Shown piece by piece: positions 50,488 through 59,868 of a stretch of 64,000 nucleotides of DNA. Within the stretch, counting starts at the first letter, position 1, and every line of letters begins with the position of its first letter. Under the pieces are notes generated by a model. The model saw only the letters and a list, made by a program, of their open reading frames with translations. It did no database searches and was not told the origin of the DNA. Location: NCBI RefSeq assembly GCF_020911865.1, contig NZ_CP087131.1, positions 248,001 to 312,000 of the forward strand. The letters are read 5' to 3'. Both the position numbers and the translations under genes were made by a program. Source of the stretch: Chryseobacterium sp. C-71. Lineage in GTDB: Bacteria; Bacteroidota; Bacteroidia; Flavobacteriales; Weeksellaceae.

Positions 50488-53400
50488 ATGCCGAAAAAAG
50501 TGATAAGAAACCTCCAGTTCGGAATCGGGTTTTCTCTATTGATTTTAATTGCGAGTTCGGTCGCATCATATTTAAGCATCCAAAATCAGATGCAGCACCG
50601 CGAAAGCGTTTCTAAAAGCAGAAGATCAGTTACCGCTGTGAAAGACGTTCTGATCGCACTTTTAGATGCGGAAACCGGAAACCGTGGTTATCAATTAACC
50701 GGAAAAGAAAGTTTTCTCGATCCATATAACCGAAGTTTAGAAGCATATTCTCAGTCAATAGAAAAGGCAAAATCGCTTGATATCACAGAGCCTTCTCAGT
50801 TGGCTCGTCTTAAAGATTTGGAAAAAAATGTTGATGGGAATATCAACAATCTGAAACTTTTTGTTGAGAACAGACGGAAAGGAATTGCGATGACGCAGGA
50901 GCAGATTGAAATGAGCAAATTGTACATGGATAAATGCCGTTCACTTGTACAGGACTTTGTACAGTTTGAGGAAAGCGGACTTGAGAAAAAAAATAAAGAT
51001 CTCGACAAATCATCCAATACAACTGTTCTGTTTATTGTTTTTTCATCTCTGGCAGCAATGATCGTGACGATATTTTTCTATATTAAATTACGTAATGATT
51101 TGATCAGAAGAGATAAACTGGAAAAAGAATTAAAAGCAAAAGATATTGAAATTTCAAAACGAGTAAACGTAATTCAGCAGGTTGCGAACAGAGTTTCTAA
51201 CGGTGATTACAACCAAAGAGTGGAAGATGAATACGACGGAGACTTAGGTGATCTGGTAGATTCATTAAATCACATGACCGACTCTCTGAAAATATCTTTT
51301 GATAAGATCAATAAAAGCGACTGGAGACAGAAAGGTTTAGCTTTATTAAATGAATCTTTGGTGGGAAATAAGTCGGTGAAGCAAGTAACCAATGATGCTC
51401 TCAGCCAATTGATCGATTACGGAAACTGTATCAACGGTGCAGTTTATCTGATGGATGATGGAAAATTGAAGTTGAGCAGTTCGTTTGGTTTAGAAAACAG
51501 TATGAAGCAGATCTTCGATTCCGGAGAAGGAATGGTGGGGCAGGTTTTTGCACAGAAAAAGCCGAAAGCATTCAATGACTTAAATGAAAATGATTTTGCA
51601 GTTACTTTTGCAAGCAGTAAAGTGAAAATCAATGCTATTTTGTTGGTTCCCGTCATGTCTGATCGTTTGACGATTGGGGTTTTAGAGGTAAGTTCAAATG
51701 AAAACTTTGATCAGGACAAAATCGATTATTTTGTAGAAAGTTCCAGAAATATTGCCATTGCTTTACGATCTGCAAAAAGTCGTGAGAAAGAACAGCGTTT
51801 ATTGGAGGAAACTCAGGCTCAGTCTGAAGAATTGCAAGTTCAACATTCAGAGCTAGAAAATCTGAATACAGAACTAGAAGCACAGACTCAAAAATTACAG
51901 GCTTCAGAAGAAGAACTGAAAGTGCAGCAGGAAGAACTGATGCAAACCAATACTGAATTGGAAGAACGTTCAAAATTATTAGAAGAAAAAAATCAGCTGA
52001 TTGCTGAAAGAAATATTGAAATTCAAAGAAAAGCTGAAGAGTTGGCTTTAAGTACACAATACAAATCTGAATTCCTGGCAAATATGTCGCACGAACTGCG
52101 TACACCATTGAATTCAATTCTTCTCTTATCACGTTTGATGGCAGAAAATCCTGATGAAAACCTGAATGAAGATCAGATTGAATCTGCAAAAGTGATTCAG
52201 AGTTCCGGTAGCAGTTTGTTGACTTTGATTGATGAAATTTTAGATTTAGCTAAAATAGAATCCGGGAAAATGTCTCTGGAATATCAGGATGTTGTGATTG
52301 ATGAAGTCGTAAAAGATTTGAAAAATTTAATGAATCCTTTGGTTAAAGAAAAAGGAATTGAATTTAATATCAATATTGAAGAAGATTTAGCAAAAAGCCT
52401 TGAAACAGACCGTCTGCGTTTGGATCAGGTTTTGAGAAATCTTTTGTCCAATGCTTTGAAATTTACAAAAGAAGGAAGCGTAGATTTAAACATTAAAAAA
52501 GATCCTAAAAATAAAGATTTCATCACATTCTCTGTAAAAGACACAGGAATTGGAATCCCGGAAGACAAGCAGAAAATTATTTTTGAAGCTTTCCAGCAGG
52601 CAGACGGGTCTACGCAGCGTAAATTTGGAGGAACCGGTTTAGGATTATCTATCAGCCGGGAAATTGCTAAATTATTGGGTGGATATTTAGATTTAAAAAG
52701 CAAAGTCAACGAAGGAAGCGAATTCAGTTTGATCATTCCGATGAGCGAAAGTCTGAAAGGAAATCAGACTGTTTCAACTGGAAATTCAGATCAGAATTTG
52801 GTTGACGTTATTTTAGAAGATGTTGAAGAAATTAAACAGATTATTGATTATCAGGAAAATGAGATTGAAATTGCATTCAAACATTTGGAAATTCCAGAAG
52901 ACGTTGATGACGACCGAAACAACATTTCAAAAGACGATAAAGTAATATTAATCGTTGAAGATGATACCAACTTTGCTATCGCCTTATTGAAATTTGCCAG
53001 AATGCAAAATTACAAAGGTGTTGTGGTGGTAAGAGGCGACCAGGCATTATCTGCAGCGATGCAATACCATCCAGCTGCGATTTTACTGGATGTTCAGCTT
53101 CCTGTAAAAGACGGTTGGAAAGTAATGGACGAGTTGAAATCTAATCCTCAGACAAAACCAATTCCGGTACATATGATGTCGTCGCTACATGTAAAAAAGG
53201 AAAGTTTAATGAAAGGAGCGATCGACTTCATTAATAAACCTGTTGCAATGGAACAAATGACAGATGTTTTCAAAAAAATTGAAGATGCCTTGAAAAAGTC
53301 GCCGCAGAAAGTTTTAATTGTTGAAGAAAATGCAAAACATGCAAGTGCGCTTTCGTATTTCCTGAGCAATTTTGATATTTCTTTATCAGTTGAGGATAAC

Positions 53401-54111
53401 GTTGAAGACAGTGTAAGAGCCTTTAATACTGACGGAGTAGACTGTGTAATCCTTGATATTGGGGCAAACAGAAGAAATGCATACAAAATTATTGAGTCTA
53501 TTAAAAGTTATGAAGGTTTAGAAAACCTGCCAATCATTATTTTTACAGAACGAAATTTATCAACTTCTGAAGAATTGAAAATCAAGCAATATGCTGATTC
53601 TATTGTCGTTAAAACGGCGCATTCTTATCAGAGAATTCTAGATGAAGTCGGTTTGTTTTTACATTTGGTTGAAGAAAAAAACAGCTCGGTAGAAACCATC
53701 AGAAATAAAACTTTAGGTTCATTGACAGAAGTTTTGAGCGGTAAAAAAATCCTGATTACCGATGACGACGTCCGCAATATATTCTCATTAACGAAAGCTT
53801 TGGAGAAATACAAAGTGGAAGTTGTGCTTGCAATGGACGGAGTTCAGGCATTGGAACAAATCAAAGAACATCCTGATGTAGACGTGGTTTTGATGGATAT
53901 GATGATGCCAAATATGGATGGCTACGAAACGATTCAGGAAATCAGAAAAATGCCGAAGTTCAGAAGACTTCCAATCATTGCTGTAACGGCAAAATCGATG
54001 ATTGGAGATCGTGACAAATGTATTGAGGCGGGAGCTTCAGATTATATCACAAAACCTGTGGATATCGATCAGTTGCTGTCTCTGTTGCGTGTTTGGTTGT
54101 ATGAAAGTTAA
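50488..54111 (+). CDS. Giant hybrid histidine kinase (CHASE3-HAMP-GAF-HisKA-3x receiver)
   Basis: A 1207-residue membrane kinase. A helix (10-30), a periplasmic CHASE3 four-helix domain (about 40-175), a second helix (178-198) and HAMP (about 225-275) are followed by GAF (about 290-430). A long coiled coil (430-520) leads to HisKA His535 (ANMSHELRTPL) and the ATPase domain (to about 755). Three receivers carry Asp868, Asp990 and Asp1137. The middle receiver has a degenerate acidic pair (VEENAK) and lacks the proline after its Asp (DIGANRRN). The third closely resembles the next lone receiver. It is the central integrator of the cluster; its ligand is unknown. Confidence 0.93.
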   Translation: MPKKVIRNLQFGIGFSLLILIASSVASYLSIQNQMQHRESVSKSRRSVTAVKDVLIALLDAETGNRGYQLTGKESFLDPYNRSLEAYSQSIEKAKSLDITEPSQLARLKDLEKNVDGNINNLKLFVENRRKGIAMTQEQIEMSKLYMDKCRSLVQDFVQFEESGLEKKNKDLDKSSNTTVLFIVFSSLAAMIVTIFFYIKLRNDLIRRDKLEKELKAKDIEISKRVNVIQQVANRVSNGDYNQRVEDEYDGDLGDLVDSLNHMTDSLKISFDKINKSDWRQKGLALLNESLVGNKSVKQVTNDALSQLIDYGNCINGAVYLMDDGKLKLSSSFGLENSMKQIFDSGEGMVGQVFAQKKPKAFNDLNENDFAVTFASSKVKINAILLVPVMSDRLTIGVLEVSSNENFDQDKIDYFVESSRNIAIALRSAKSREKEQRLLEETQAQSEELQVQHSELENLNTELEAQTQKLQASEEELKVQQEELMQTNTELEERSKLLEEKNQLIAERNIEIQRKAEELALSTQYKSEFLANMSHELRTPLNSILLLSRLMAENPDENLNEDQIESAKVIQSSGSSLLTLIDEILDLAKIESGKMSLEYQDVVIDEVVKDLKNLMNPLVKEKGIEFNINIEEDLAKSLETDRLRLDQVLRNLLSNALKFTKEGSVDLNIKKDPKNKDFITFSVKDTGIGIPEDKQKIIFEAFQQADGSTQRKFGGTGLGLSISREIAKLLGGYLDLKSKVNEGSEFSLIIPMSESLKGNQTVSTGNSDQNLVDVILEDVEEIKQIIDYQENEIEIAFKHLEIPEDVDDDRNNISKDDKVILIVEDDTNFAIALLKFARMQNYKGVVVVRGDQALSAAMQYHPAAILLDVQLPVKDGWKVMDELKSNPQTKPIPVHMMSSLHVKKESLMKGAIDFINKPVAMEQMTDVFKKIEDALKKSPQKVLIVEENAKHASALSYFLSNFDISLSVEDNVEDSVRAFNTDGVDCVILDIGANRRNAYKIIESIKSYEGLENLPIIIFTERNLSTSEELKIKQYADSIVVKTAHSYQRILDEVGLFLHLVEEKNSSVETIRNKTLGSLTEVLSGKKILITDDDVRNIFSLTKALEKYKVEVVLAMDGVQALEQIKEHPDVDVVLMDMMMPNMDGYETIQEIRKMPKFRRLPIIAVTAKSMIGDRDKCIEAGASDYITKPVDIDQLLSLLRVWLYES

Positions 54112-54126
54112 ATCACAGGTACTCTC

Positions 54127-54492
54127 ATGAAAAAGAAAATTTTGATTGTGGATGATGATCCACGTAATATATTTGCCCTGAAATTGACTTTAAAAGCCCG
54201 CGGCTTTCAGATGGAAACTTCTACGATGGCGCAGGAAGCGATTCAGATTTTAGAAAATAATCCTGACATTGATTTGGTGTTGATGGATATGATGATGCCG
54301 GAAATGGATGGTTATGAAGCTGTGAAAATTATTCGCCAGACGCCCTCCATTAAACATATTCCGGTAATTGCAGTGACCGCTCAGGCAATGGAAGAAGACC
54401 GTCAGAAATGTCTGGATGCCGGAGCCCAGGATTATGTGAAAAAGCCGATTGATGTTGATGTACTATTAACTGCTATAGAAAAACTGTCTTAA
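54127..54492 (+). CDS. Single-domain response regulator (receiver only)
   Basis: A 121-residue receiver with an intact pocket (ILIVDDDPRNIFAL), a phosphoacceptor Asp in VLMDMMMPEMDGYEA, a Thr switch (AVTAQAM) and Lys in YVKKPIDVD. It closely resembles the last receiver of the giant kinase 15 bp upstream (same DDD-x-RNIF and LMDMMMP blocks), suggesting duplication. It probably relays phosphate from the kinase to other partners. Confidence 0.92.
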   Translation: MKKKILIVDDDPRNIFALKLTLKARGFQMETSTMAQEAIQILENNPDIDLVLMDMMMPEMDGYEAVKIIRQTPSIKHIPVIAVTAQAMEEDRQKCLDAGAQDYVKKPIDVDVLLTAIEKLS

Positions 54493-55323
54493 ATGCTGGA
54501 ACCAAGTATCGTAAAGGACGAAGAAATCGAATTTCTGATCAAAGATGTGTACGACTTGTACGGATACGATTTTTCCTTGTACAGCAGAGCATCTTTCAAA
54601 AGACGAGTCAATCGTATTTGTCTGATCGACCGTTTTACCAGCTTTGCAGAATTGCGCTACACAGTTCTCAACGATCCTGATTATCTCAAGCATTTCATAG
54701 AAGAAATTACGGTGAATGTGACAGAAATGTTTCGTGATCCTCATTTTTTCAAAAAATTGAGAGAAGAAATCTTACCTCAATTAGGCACGTATCCTTTGAT
54801 CAGAATTTGGGTTGCAGGTTGTTCTACTGGCGAAGAAGCATATTCGATGGCGATTTTGTTGAAAGAAGCTAACTTATATCATAAATGTTTGATTTATGGA
54901 ACTGATATTAATCCATCAGTTTTAGAAACGGCAAGATCAGGCGTTTTTCCGATGCATCAGATGAAAGTATATTCTGAAAACTATATGCTTTCCGGCGGAA
55001 AAGAAGATTTTTCAGATTATTACACTGCCAATTATGACAGTGCAAGATTTGATAAAAGTCTTCAGGAAAAACTGATTTTATCGACACATAATCTGGTTTC
55101 AGACAGCTCATTCAACAGTTTTCAGTTGATTATCTGCAGAAATGTTTTAATTTATTTTGAAAAAGCTTTACAGGAACGTGTTTTCAACCTTTTTGATTCC
55201 AGTCTTGAAAATTTGGGTTATCTGGCCTTAGGTTCGAAAGAAACTTTGCGATTTTCTAATTTAGATAAATTTTATCATCAGATTGAAGACCAGAAAATCT
55301 GGAAAAAAGTAGATCACCAATAG
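54493..55323 (+). CDS. CheR-type protein-glutamate methyltransferase
   Basis: A 276-residue SAM-dependent methyltransferase. It has an N-terminal CheR alpha-helical domain (SFKRRVNRICLIDRFTSFAELRYTVLNDP), EITVNVTEMFRDPHFF, the SAM motif VWVAGCSTGEEAYSMAILL-like block and ICRNVLIYFEKALQERVF. CheR methylates glutamates of chemoreceptors in flagellated bacteria; no chemoreceptor is encoded in this window. It starts directly after the lone receiver's stop. The target is probably a kinase or other protein of this cluster, as in non-chemotactic CheR/CheB systems. Confidence 0.9.
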   Translation: MLEPSIVKDEEIEFLIKDVYDLYGYDFSLYSRASFKRRVNRICLIDRFTSFAELRYTVLNDPDYLKHFIEEITVNVTEMFRDPHFFKKLREEILPQLGTYPLIRIWVAGCSTGEEAYSMAILLKEANLYHKCLIYGTDINPSVLETARSGVFPMHQMKVYSENYMLSGGKEDFSDYYTANYDSARFDKSLQEKLILSTHNLVSDSSFNSFQLIICRNVLIYFEKALQERVFNLFDSSLENLGYLALGSKETLRFSNLDKFYHQIEDQKIWKKVDHQ

Positions 55324-55330
55324 ATTCAGC

Positions 55331-55903
55331 ATGAAAACACAAATGAGCCATACTGAATTAATTGTCATCGGAGGATCTGCAGGAAGTCTTCAGGTGATTA
55401 TGGAAATGATTAAAAAGCTTGACGAAAATATTAATTTTCCGATTGTTTTGGTTGTCCACAGAAAAGCATACTCAACGAGTATTCTGCCAACTTTGCTGCA
55501 GCAATTTACCTCAATGAATGTGCTTGAAATTGAAGATAAAACAGAGCTGGAGAAGAATGAGATTTACATCGTTCCGGCAGATTATCATTTGTTGTTTGAA
55601 AATAAAAATACAGTCTCACTCGACAGTTCAGAAAAGATGAATTACTCTCGTCCGTCGATTGATGTGACTTTCAAATCTGCTGCTGAAACATTTGGTGAAA
55701 ACGTTATTGGAGTTTTGCTTTCAGGAGCCAGTGCAGATGGCGTGGAAGGTTTAAAATATATTAAAAAAAATAAAGGAATCGTCTGGATTCAAAATCCGGA
55801 AACCGCAGAAGTCGATTACATGCCGAAGCAGGCAGTAGAGAGGGTTGATTATGATCTGTTAGTTGATCCTAAAGATTTGGCGGAGTTAATTAATCAGTTG
55901 TAA
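55331..55903 (+). CDS. CheB-type methylesterase without receiver domain
   Basis: A 190-residue protein comprising only the CheB catalytic domain. The triad is visible: Ser16 (IGGSAGSL), His43 (VVHRKA) and Asp136 (SGASADGVEG). Classical CheB has an N-terminal receiver that is missing here, so its activity cannot be controlled by direct phosphorylation. It follows cheR by 7 bp. Together they form a methylation/demethylation pair whose substrate is not a visible chemoreceptor. Confidence 0.9.
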   Translation: MKTQMSHTELIVIGGSAGSLQVIMEMIKKLDENINFPIVLVVHRKAYSTSILPTLLQQFTSMNVLEIEDKTELEKNEIYIVPADYHLLFENKNTVSLDSSEKMNYSRPSIDVTFKSAAETFGENVIGVLLSGASADGVEGLKYIKKNKGIVWIQNPETAEVDYMPKQAVERVDYDLLVDPKDLAELINQL

Positions 55904-55943
55904 GTAGTAAAATAATTTCAATTAAATAAAATAAATTAAATAT

Positions 55944-56309
55944 ATGAACAAGAAGAAAATTTTGATTTTTGATGATGATAAAGTGATTCTTGAGGTGATC
56001 AGCATCATTTTTGAAGAAGGCGGTTTTGACGTTGAGATTTCAGAAACGTCGCACGACATCATACAGAAAGTTTCACAGTTTCAGCCGGATGTCATTTTGA
56101 TGGACAATTGGATCCCGAATATCGGTGGTGTAGAAGCAACGAAGCTTTTGAAAAGTCATGAAGAATACAAAAATATTCCTGTAATCTATGTGACTGCAAA
56201 TAATGATATTGTTGCTTTAGCGAAAAGTGCGCAGGCTGATGATTATGTGGCAAAACCTTTTAATCTTGAAGATTTGGAGGAGAAAGTGGCGAAACATATT
56301 AAAGATTGA
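55944..56309 (+). CDS. Single-domain response regulator (receiver only)
   Basis: A 121-residue receiver with an intact pocket (ILIFDDDKV), a phosphoacceptor Asp in VILMDNWIPNIGG, a Thr switch (VIYVTANND) and Lys in YVAKPFNLED. It lies 40 bp after cheB and closes the signalling operon, before a strong terminator. It resembles the lone receiver at 40152-40511 more than the one at 54127-54492. Confidence 0.92.
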   Translation: MNKKKILIFDDDKVILEVISIIFEEGGFDVEISETSHDIIQKVSQFQPDVILMDNWIPNIGGVEATKLLKSHEEYKNIPVIYVTANNDIVALAKSAQADDYVAKPFNLEDLEEKVAKHIKD

Positions 56310-56335
56310 TAAGATATCTATTGATTTCAATTGGT

Positions 56336-56368
56336 AAAATCCTCAATTTCATAGATTGAGGATTTTTT
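56336..56368 (+). terminator. Terminator of the signalling operon
   Basis: Perfect 12-bp arms (AAAATCCTCAAT at 56336-56347 and its complement at 56355-56366) around TTCATAG, continuing into a run of T. Confidence 0.93.
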
Positions 56369-56497
56369 GTGAACAAAATTTCATATACACAAAGACAATT
56401 TAAAGTATATTTATCCGTTTATTCACTTTCAAGTCCACTTAATAAAAGCTTATCTTTAGGCTTTCAAATAAACTATTTTCTTAATAAACATCGAAGA

Positions 56498-58828
56498 ATG
56501 CAAGCAATCTATTGTAGAATTTTCACCACAATCGGGCTTTCGGTTTTCAGCATTACCGCTTTTGCTCAGGAACGGAGAACGATCAGTGGAACGGTACGAG
56601 ACGGAAAGAACGGCGAGCTCGTTATAGGAGCCACCATAAAAGTAGAAGAAGATCCCACGATCAATATCACAGCCAATGAATATGGTTTTTATTCACTTTC
56701 TCTACCGCAGGGAAATTATACAATTGCCGTCGCTTATGGAGGTTACGAAAATTACAGACAGACCGTACAGCTTGATCAGAATGTGAAATTAGATTTGATT
56801 CTGAGTCAGGAAAAAGAAAGAACTGCACAGATTGACGAAGTCATCATTTCAGCAGTGAAAAAAGATAAAAATCTTACGTCAGCTCAGATGGGAACCGAAA
56901 CGTTGAGCATCAAAAGTATCGAAAAGCTTCCTGTTTTATTTGGTGAAAAAGATGTTTTGAAAACAATTCAGCTTTTACCCGGAATCAAAAGCAATGGCGA
57001 AGGCAGCAGCGGATTCAGTGTAAGAGGAGGCGCAACCGATCAGAATTTAATTTTATTAGATGAAGCTCCGGTTTATAATGCATCACACTTACTAGGGTTT
57101 TTCAGTACGTTCAACAGTGATGCACTGAAGGATGCAAGTATCATTAAAGGAAACAGTCCGGCGCAATATGGCGGTCGACTTTCTTCGGTGATGGATGTGA
57201 AAATGAAAGACGGAAACAACAAAGACTACAACGTCAACGGAGGAATTGGTTTGATTAGCAGCCGATTGAGTGTAGAAGGGCCGATTCAGAAAGAAAAATC
57301 TTCATTCATTGTTTCGGGAAGAAGAACGTATGCTGATGTTTTCCTGAAAGCTACTGATGATTTTAAAGACAGCAAGCTTTATTTTTATGATTTAAATTTA
57401 AAAGCCAATTATCAAATTAACGAAAACAACCGTTTGTATATTTCTGGATATTTCGGACGGGATGTTTTAGGATTAGGTAATACATTTTCTACCGATTGGG
57501 GAAACACCACAGCGACTTTGCGTTGGAACAGCATCATCAATAGTAAATTATTCTCCAACACTTCATTTATTTACAGCAACTACGATTACAAAGTCAGTCT
57601 TACGAGCAACGACAATACTTTCGGATTAGATTCACAAATTCAGGATTGGAATCTAAAGCAGGATTTCTCATGGTTTGCCGGGAATAAGCATTCAGTTCGT
57701 TTTGGTCTACAGTCTATTTATCATACGATTACGCCAAGTAGCGCTTCGGGAACGAGTGTGAGTAGTTTTCCGAGAAATTCAAGATATTCTTGGGAAAACG
57801 CATTATATATTAATGATGATTTTAAAGCTACAGAAAAGTTGACGGTGAATTATGGTTTAAGACTGTCGATGTTCAGCGTTTTGGGTGGAGATACTTTCAA
57901 TACCTATGACAACGGAGTTTTAACCGAAAGCCGTTTTTTAGAAAAAGGAAAATTCGGAAAAACGTATGTTAATCTGGAGCCACGAATTACTGCCAACTAC
58001 AGAATCAATGAAGTGAGCAGCATCAAAGGAGGATACGCAAGAAATACTCAGAATCTTCACTTGCTCAGCAACAGCAGCAGCGGAAATCCTACCGATCAGT
58101 GGATTGGAAGCAGTTATTCGGTAAAGCCTGAAATTGCAGACCAGATCAGTGCGGGTTACAGCAGAAATTTCAACAACAATAATTACGAAATTAATGCAGA
58201 AGTTTATTATAAAACGATGCAGAATCAGATTGATTTTAAAAACGGTGCCGAAATCACTTTTGATGCCGCAGCAGATGTAGAAGGCGAATTGTTATTTGGA
58301 AAAGGAAGAGCTTACGGTTTAGAAGTAATCGCAAAAAAGAAAAGCGGAAAACTGACAGGCTGGGTTTCTTACACCTTATCAAAAACTGAAAGAAAAATAA
58401 ACGGAATCAACGATAACAATTGGTACAATGCGAGACAAGATAAAACCCACGATCTATCAGTTGTTGCGACATACGAGCTAAATCCTAAATGGTCTTTTTC
58501 GGGATTGTTTGTGTACAGCACAGGAAATGCTGTGACTTTCCCAACCGGGAAGTATGATCTGCTCGGACAAACGATTTTCCAATACAGCAAAAGAAATGCT
58601 GACAGAATGCCTGCGTACCACAGAATGGATTTGAGCGCAACGTATGAAGCAAGTAACAACAAACGCTGGAAAAGCTCTTGGACGTTCGGAATTTACAATA
58701 TTTACGGAAGAGAAAATGCTTACACGATTGCATTTGAAGACAATCCTGACAAACCCGGAACAACGAGAGCGGTACAAACTTCACTCTTCAAATTTGTTCC
58801 GAATATTACTTATAATTTTAAATTTTAA
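56498..58828 (+). CDS. TonB-dependent receptor with carboxypeptidase-regulatory-like domain
   Basis: A 776-residue outer-membrane receptor. The start MQAIYCRIFTTIGLSVFSITAFAQ gives a signal peptide; an upstream GTG frame overlaps the preceding terminator and is rejected. A carboxypeptidase-regulatory-like beta-sandwich follows (about 25-110, ISGTVRDGKNGELVIGATIKVEE). The plug has the hallmark GFSVRGGATDQNLILLDEAPVYNASHLLG, and a barrel runs to the C-terminal VPNITYNFKF. It imports an unidentified ligand using TonB energy. It is followed 4 bp later by a DUF4249-type lipoprotein gene, a common pair in Bacteroidota. Confidence 0.92.
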   Translation: MQAIYCRIFTTIGLSVFSITAFAQERRTISGTVRDGKNGELVIGATIKVEEDPTINITANEYGFYSLSLPQGNYTIAVAYGGYENYRQTVQLDQNVKLDLILSQEKERTAQIDEVIISAVKKDKNLTSAQMGTETLSIKSIEKLPVLFGEKDVLKTIQLLPGIKSNGEGSSGFSVRGGATDQNLILLDEAPVYNASHLLGFFSTFNSDALKDASIIKGNSPAQYGGRLSSVMDVKMKDGNNKDYNVNGGIGLISSRLSVEGPIQKEKSSFIVSGRRTYADVFLKATDDFKDSKLYFYDLNLKANYQINENNRLYISGYFGRDVLGLGNTFSTDWGNTTATLRWNSIINSKLFSNTSFIYSNYDYKVSLTSNDNTFGLDSQIQDWNLKQDFSWFAGNKHSVRFGLQSIYHTITPSSASGTSVSSFPRNSRYSWENALYINDDFKATEKLTVNYGLRLSMFSVLGGDTFNTYDNGVLTESRFLEKGKFGKTYVNLEPRITANYRINEVSSIKGGYARNTQNLHLLSNSSSGNPTDQWIGSSYSVKPEIADQISAGYSRNFNNNNYEINAEVYYKTMQNQIDFKNGAEITFDAAADVEGELLFGKGRAYGLEVIAKKKSGKLTGWVSYTLSKTERKINGINDNNWYNARQDKTHDLSVVATYELNPKWSFSGLFVYSTGNAVTFPTGKYDLLGQTIFQYSKRNADRMPAYHRMDLSATYEASNNKRWKSSWTFGIYNIYGRENAYTIAFEDNPDKPGTTRAVQTSLFKFVPNITYNFKF

Positions 58829-58832
58829 AATA

Positions 58833-59639
58833 ATGAAAAACTTATTTTTAATCATCATATCATTCTTTCTACTAGTTGGTTGCGAAAAAGAAATTGATTT
58901 AGATTTAGATGATCAAAGCGGAAATATCGTCATTGAAGCCAATGTTACAGATCAGGCAGGACCTTATTATGTTAAGATTACAAAGTCAGTTGCCTTTACT
59001 GAGAACAATGTTTATCCCGCAATAAAAGATGCTACAGTTGTATTGAGTGATAACACCGGACAAACCGAAACTTTGAAATATATCGGAGAAGGTTTTTACG
59101 AAACGAAAAATTTTTCAGCCGTTTCGGGAAGAACTTATACTTTGAAAGTTTCAGCAGAAGGTAAAGAATATATAGCCCAAAGCAAAATGCCTGAAGCTGT
59201 TTTGCTCGATGATTTACAGCAAGATTCATTCATGGTTGCGGGTGAATTATCATATACACTTTTACCGATTTTTACAGATCCTCCGGTATTAGGAAACAGA
59301 TATCTTTTCAGTTATACTGTAAATAATTCAGGTAAAACTTTCGAAGCTTTTACTGATAATGTTAACAACGGAATGCTCAATCAAAGACCTTTGTTGCTTC
59401 CAAATGATGATGAAGACGGCGTAAGCGAAAAAACTAAAGTGGGAGATACCATCAATGTAGAAATGCAGTGTATTGATACCAACGTGTTCACCTATTTTTC
59501 CGCATTATTACAGATTATCGATGGTGGTGGTCCAGGTGGCGGAATTACCCCTTCCAATCCGCCAAGCAACATTAGCAACGGTGCGTTGGGTTATTTTTCG
59601 GCACATACAGTCAGCAAAAAGAGTTATGTGATTCAGTAA
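58833..59639 (+). CDS. DUF4249-type lipoprotein paired with the TonB receptor
   Basis: A 268-residue lipoprotein starting MKNLFLIIISFFLLVGCEKE, with the lipobox LVGC. The mature part begins with IDLDLDDQSGNIVIEANVTDQAGPYYVKITKS and has two Ig-like parts, matching DUF4249 domain proteins. A Gly/Pro-rich stretch (GGGPGGGITPSNPPS) lies near the C-terminus. In this family the protein is thought to assist the neighbouring TonB receptor at the cell surface. The longer open frame starting at 58644 overlaps the receptor and is rejected. Confidence 0.85.
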   Translation: MKNLFLIIISFFLLVGCEKEIDLDLDDQSGNIVIEANVTDQAGPYYVKITKSVAFTENNVYPAIKDATVVLSDNTGQTETLKYIGEGFYETKNFSAVSGRTYTLKVSAEGKEYIAQSKMPEAVLLDDLQQDSFMVAGELSYTLLPIFTDPPVLGNRYLFSYTVNNSGKTFEAFTDNVNNGMLNQRPLLLPNDDEDGVSEKTKVGDTINVEMQCIDTNVFTYFSALLQIIDGGGPGGGITPSNPPSNISNGALGYFSAHTVSKKSYVIQ

Positions 59640-59663
59640 TATCATTTTAAACTTAAAAAATAC

Positions 59664-59695
59664 AATCCGACAGAAATATTCTGTCGGATTTTTTT
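59664..59695 (+). terminator. Terminator after the DUF4249 gene
   Basis: Perfect 12-bp arms (AATCCGACAGAA at 59664-59675 and its complement at 59679-59690) with a 3-nt loop, followed by TTTTT. Confidence 0.94.
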
Positions 59696-59788
59696 GTGTT
59701 GTGAATTTATTAATTTATTTCGATTATAAATTACAATGATGTGGTACAAGTTTAAATTGAGTTAATAACTTTTGCCTGAAGTTTTCAT

Positions 59789-59796
59789 TATATTTG
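59789..59796 (+). promoter_or_regulatory. Candidate -7 element for the paoABC-like operon
   Basis: TATATTTG matches TAnnTTTG exactly, about 73 bp before the small-subunit start. No -33 TTTG at proper spacing. Confidence 0.4.
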
Positions 59797-59868
59797 ATAT
59801 AATTGAATCATTCATACATTTTAGATTCAAATAAATTAATTCAAGCCTTCTCAAAAAAAATATCAGAT

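Noticed and set aside
58478..58784. Two overlapping minus-strand frames with cysteine-rich translations
   Set aside because: They lie entirely inside the TonB receptor gene on the opposite strand, whose protein is clearly conserved in style; they are antisense shadows.
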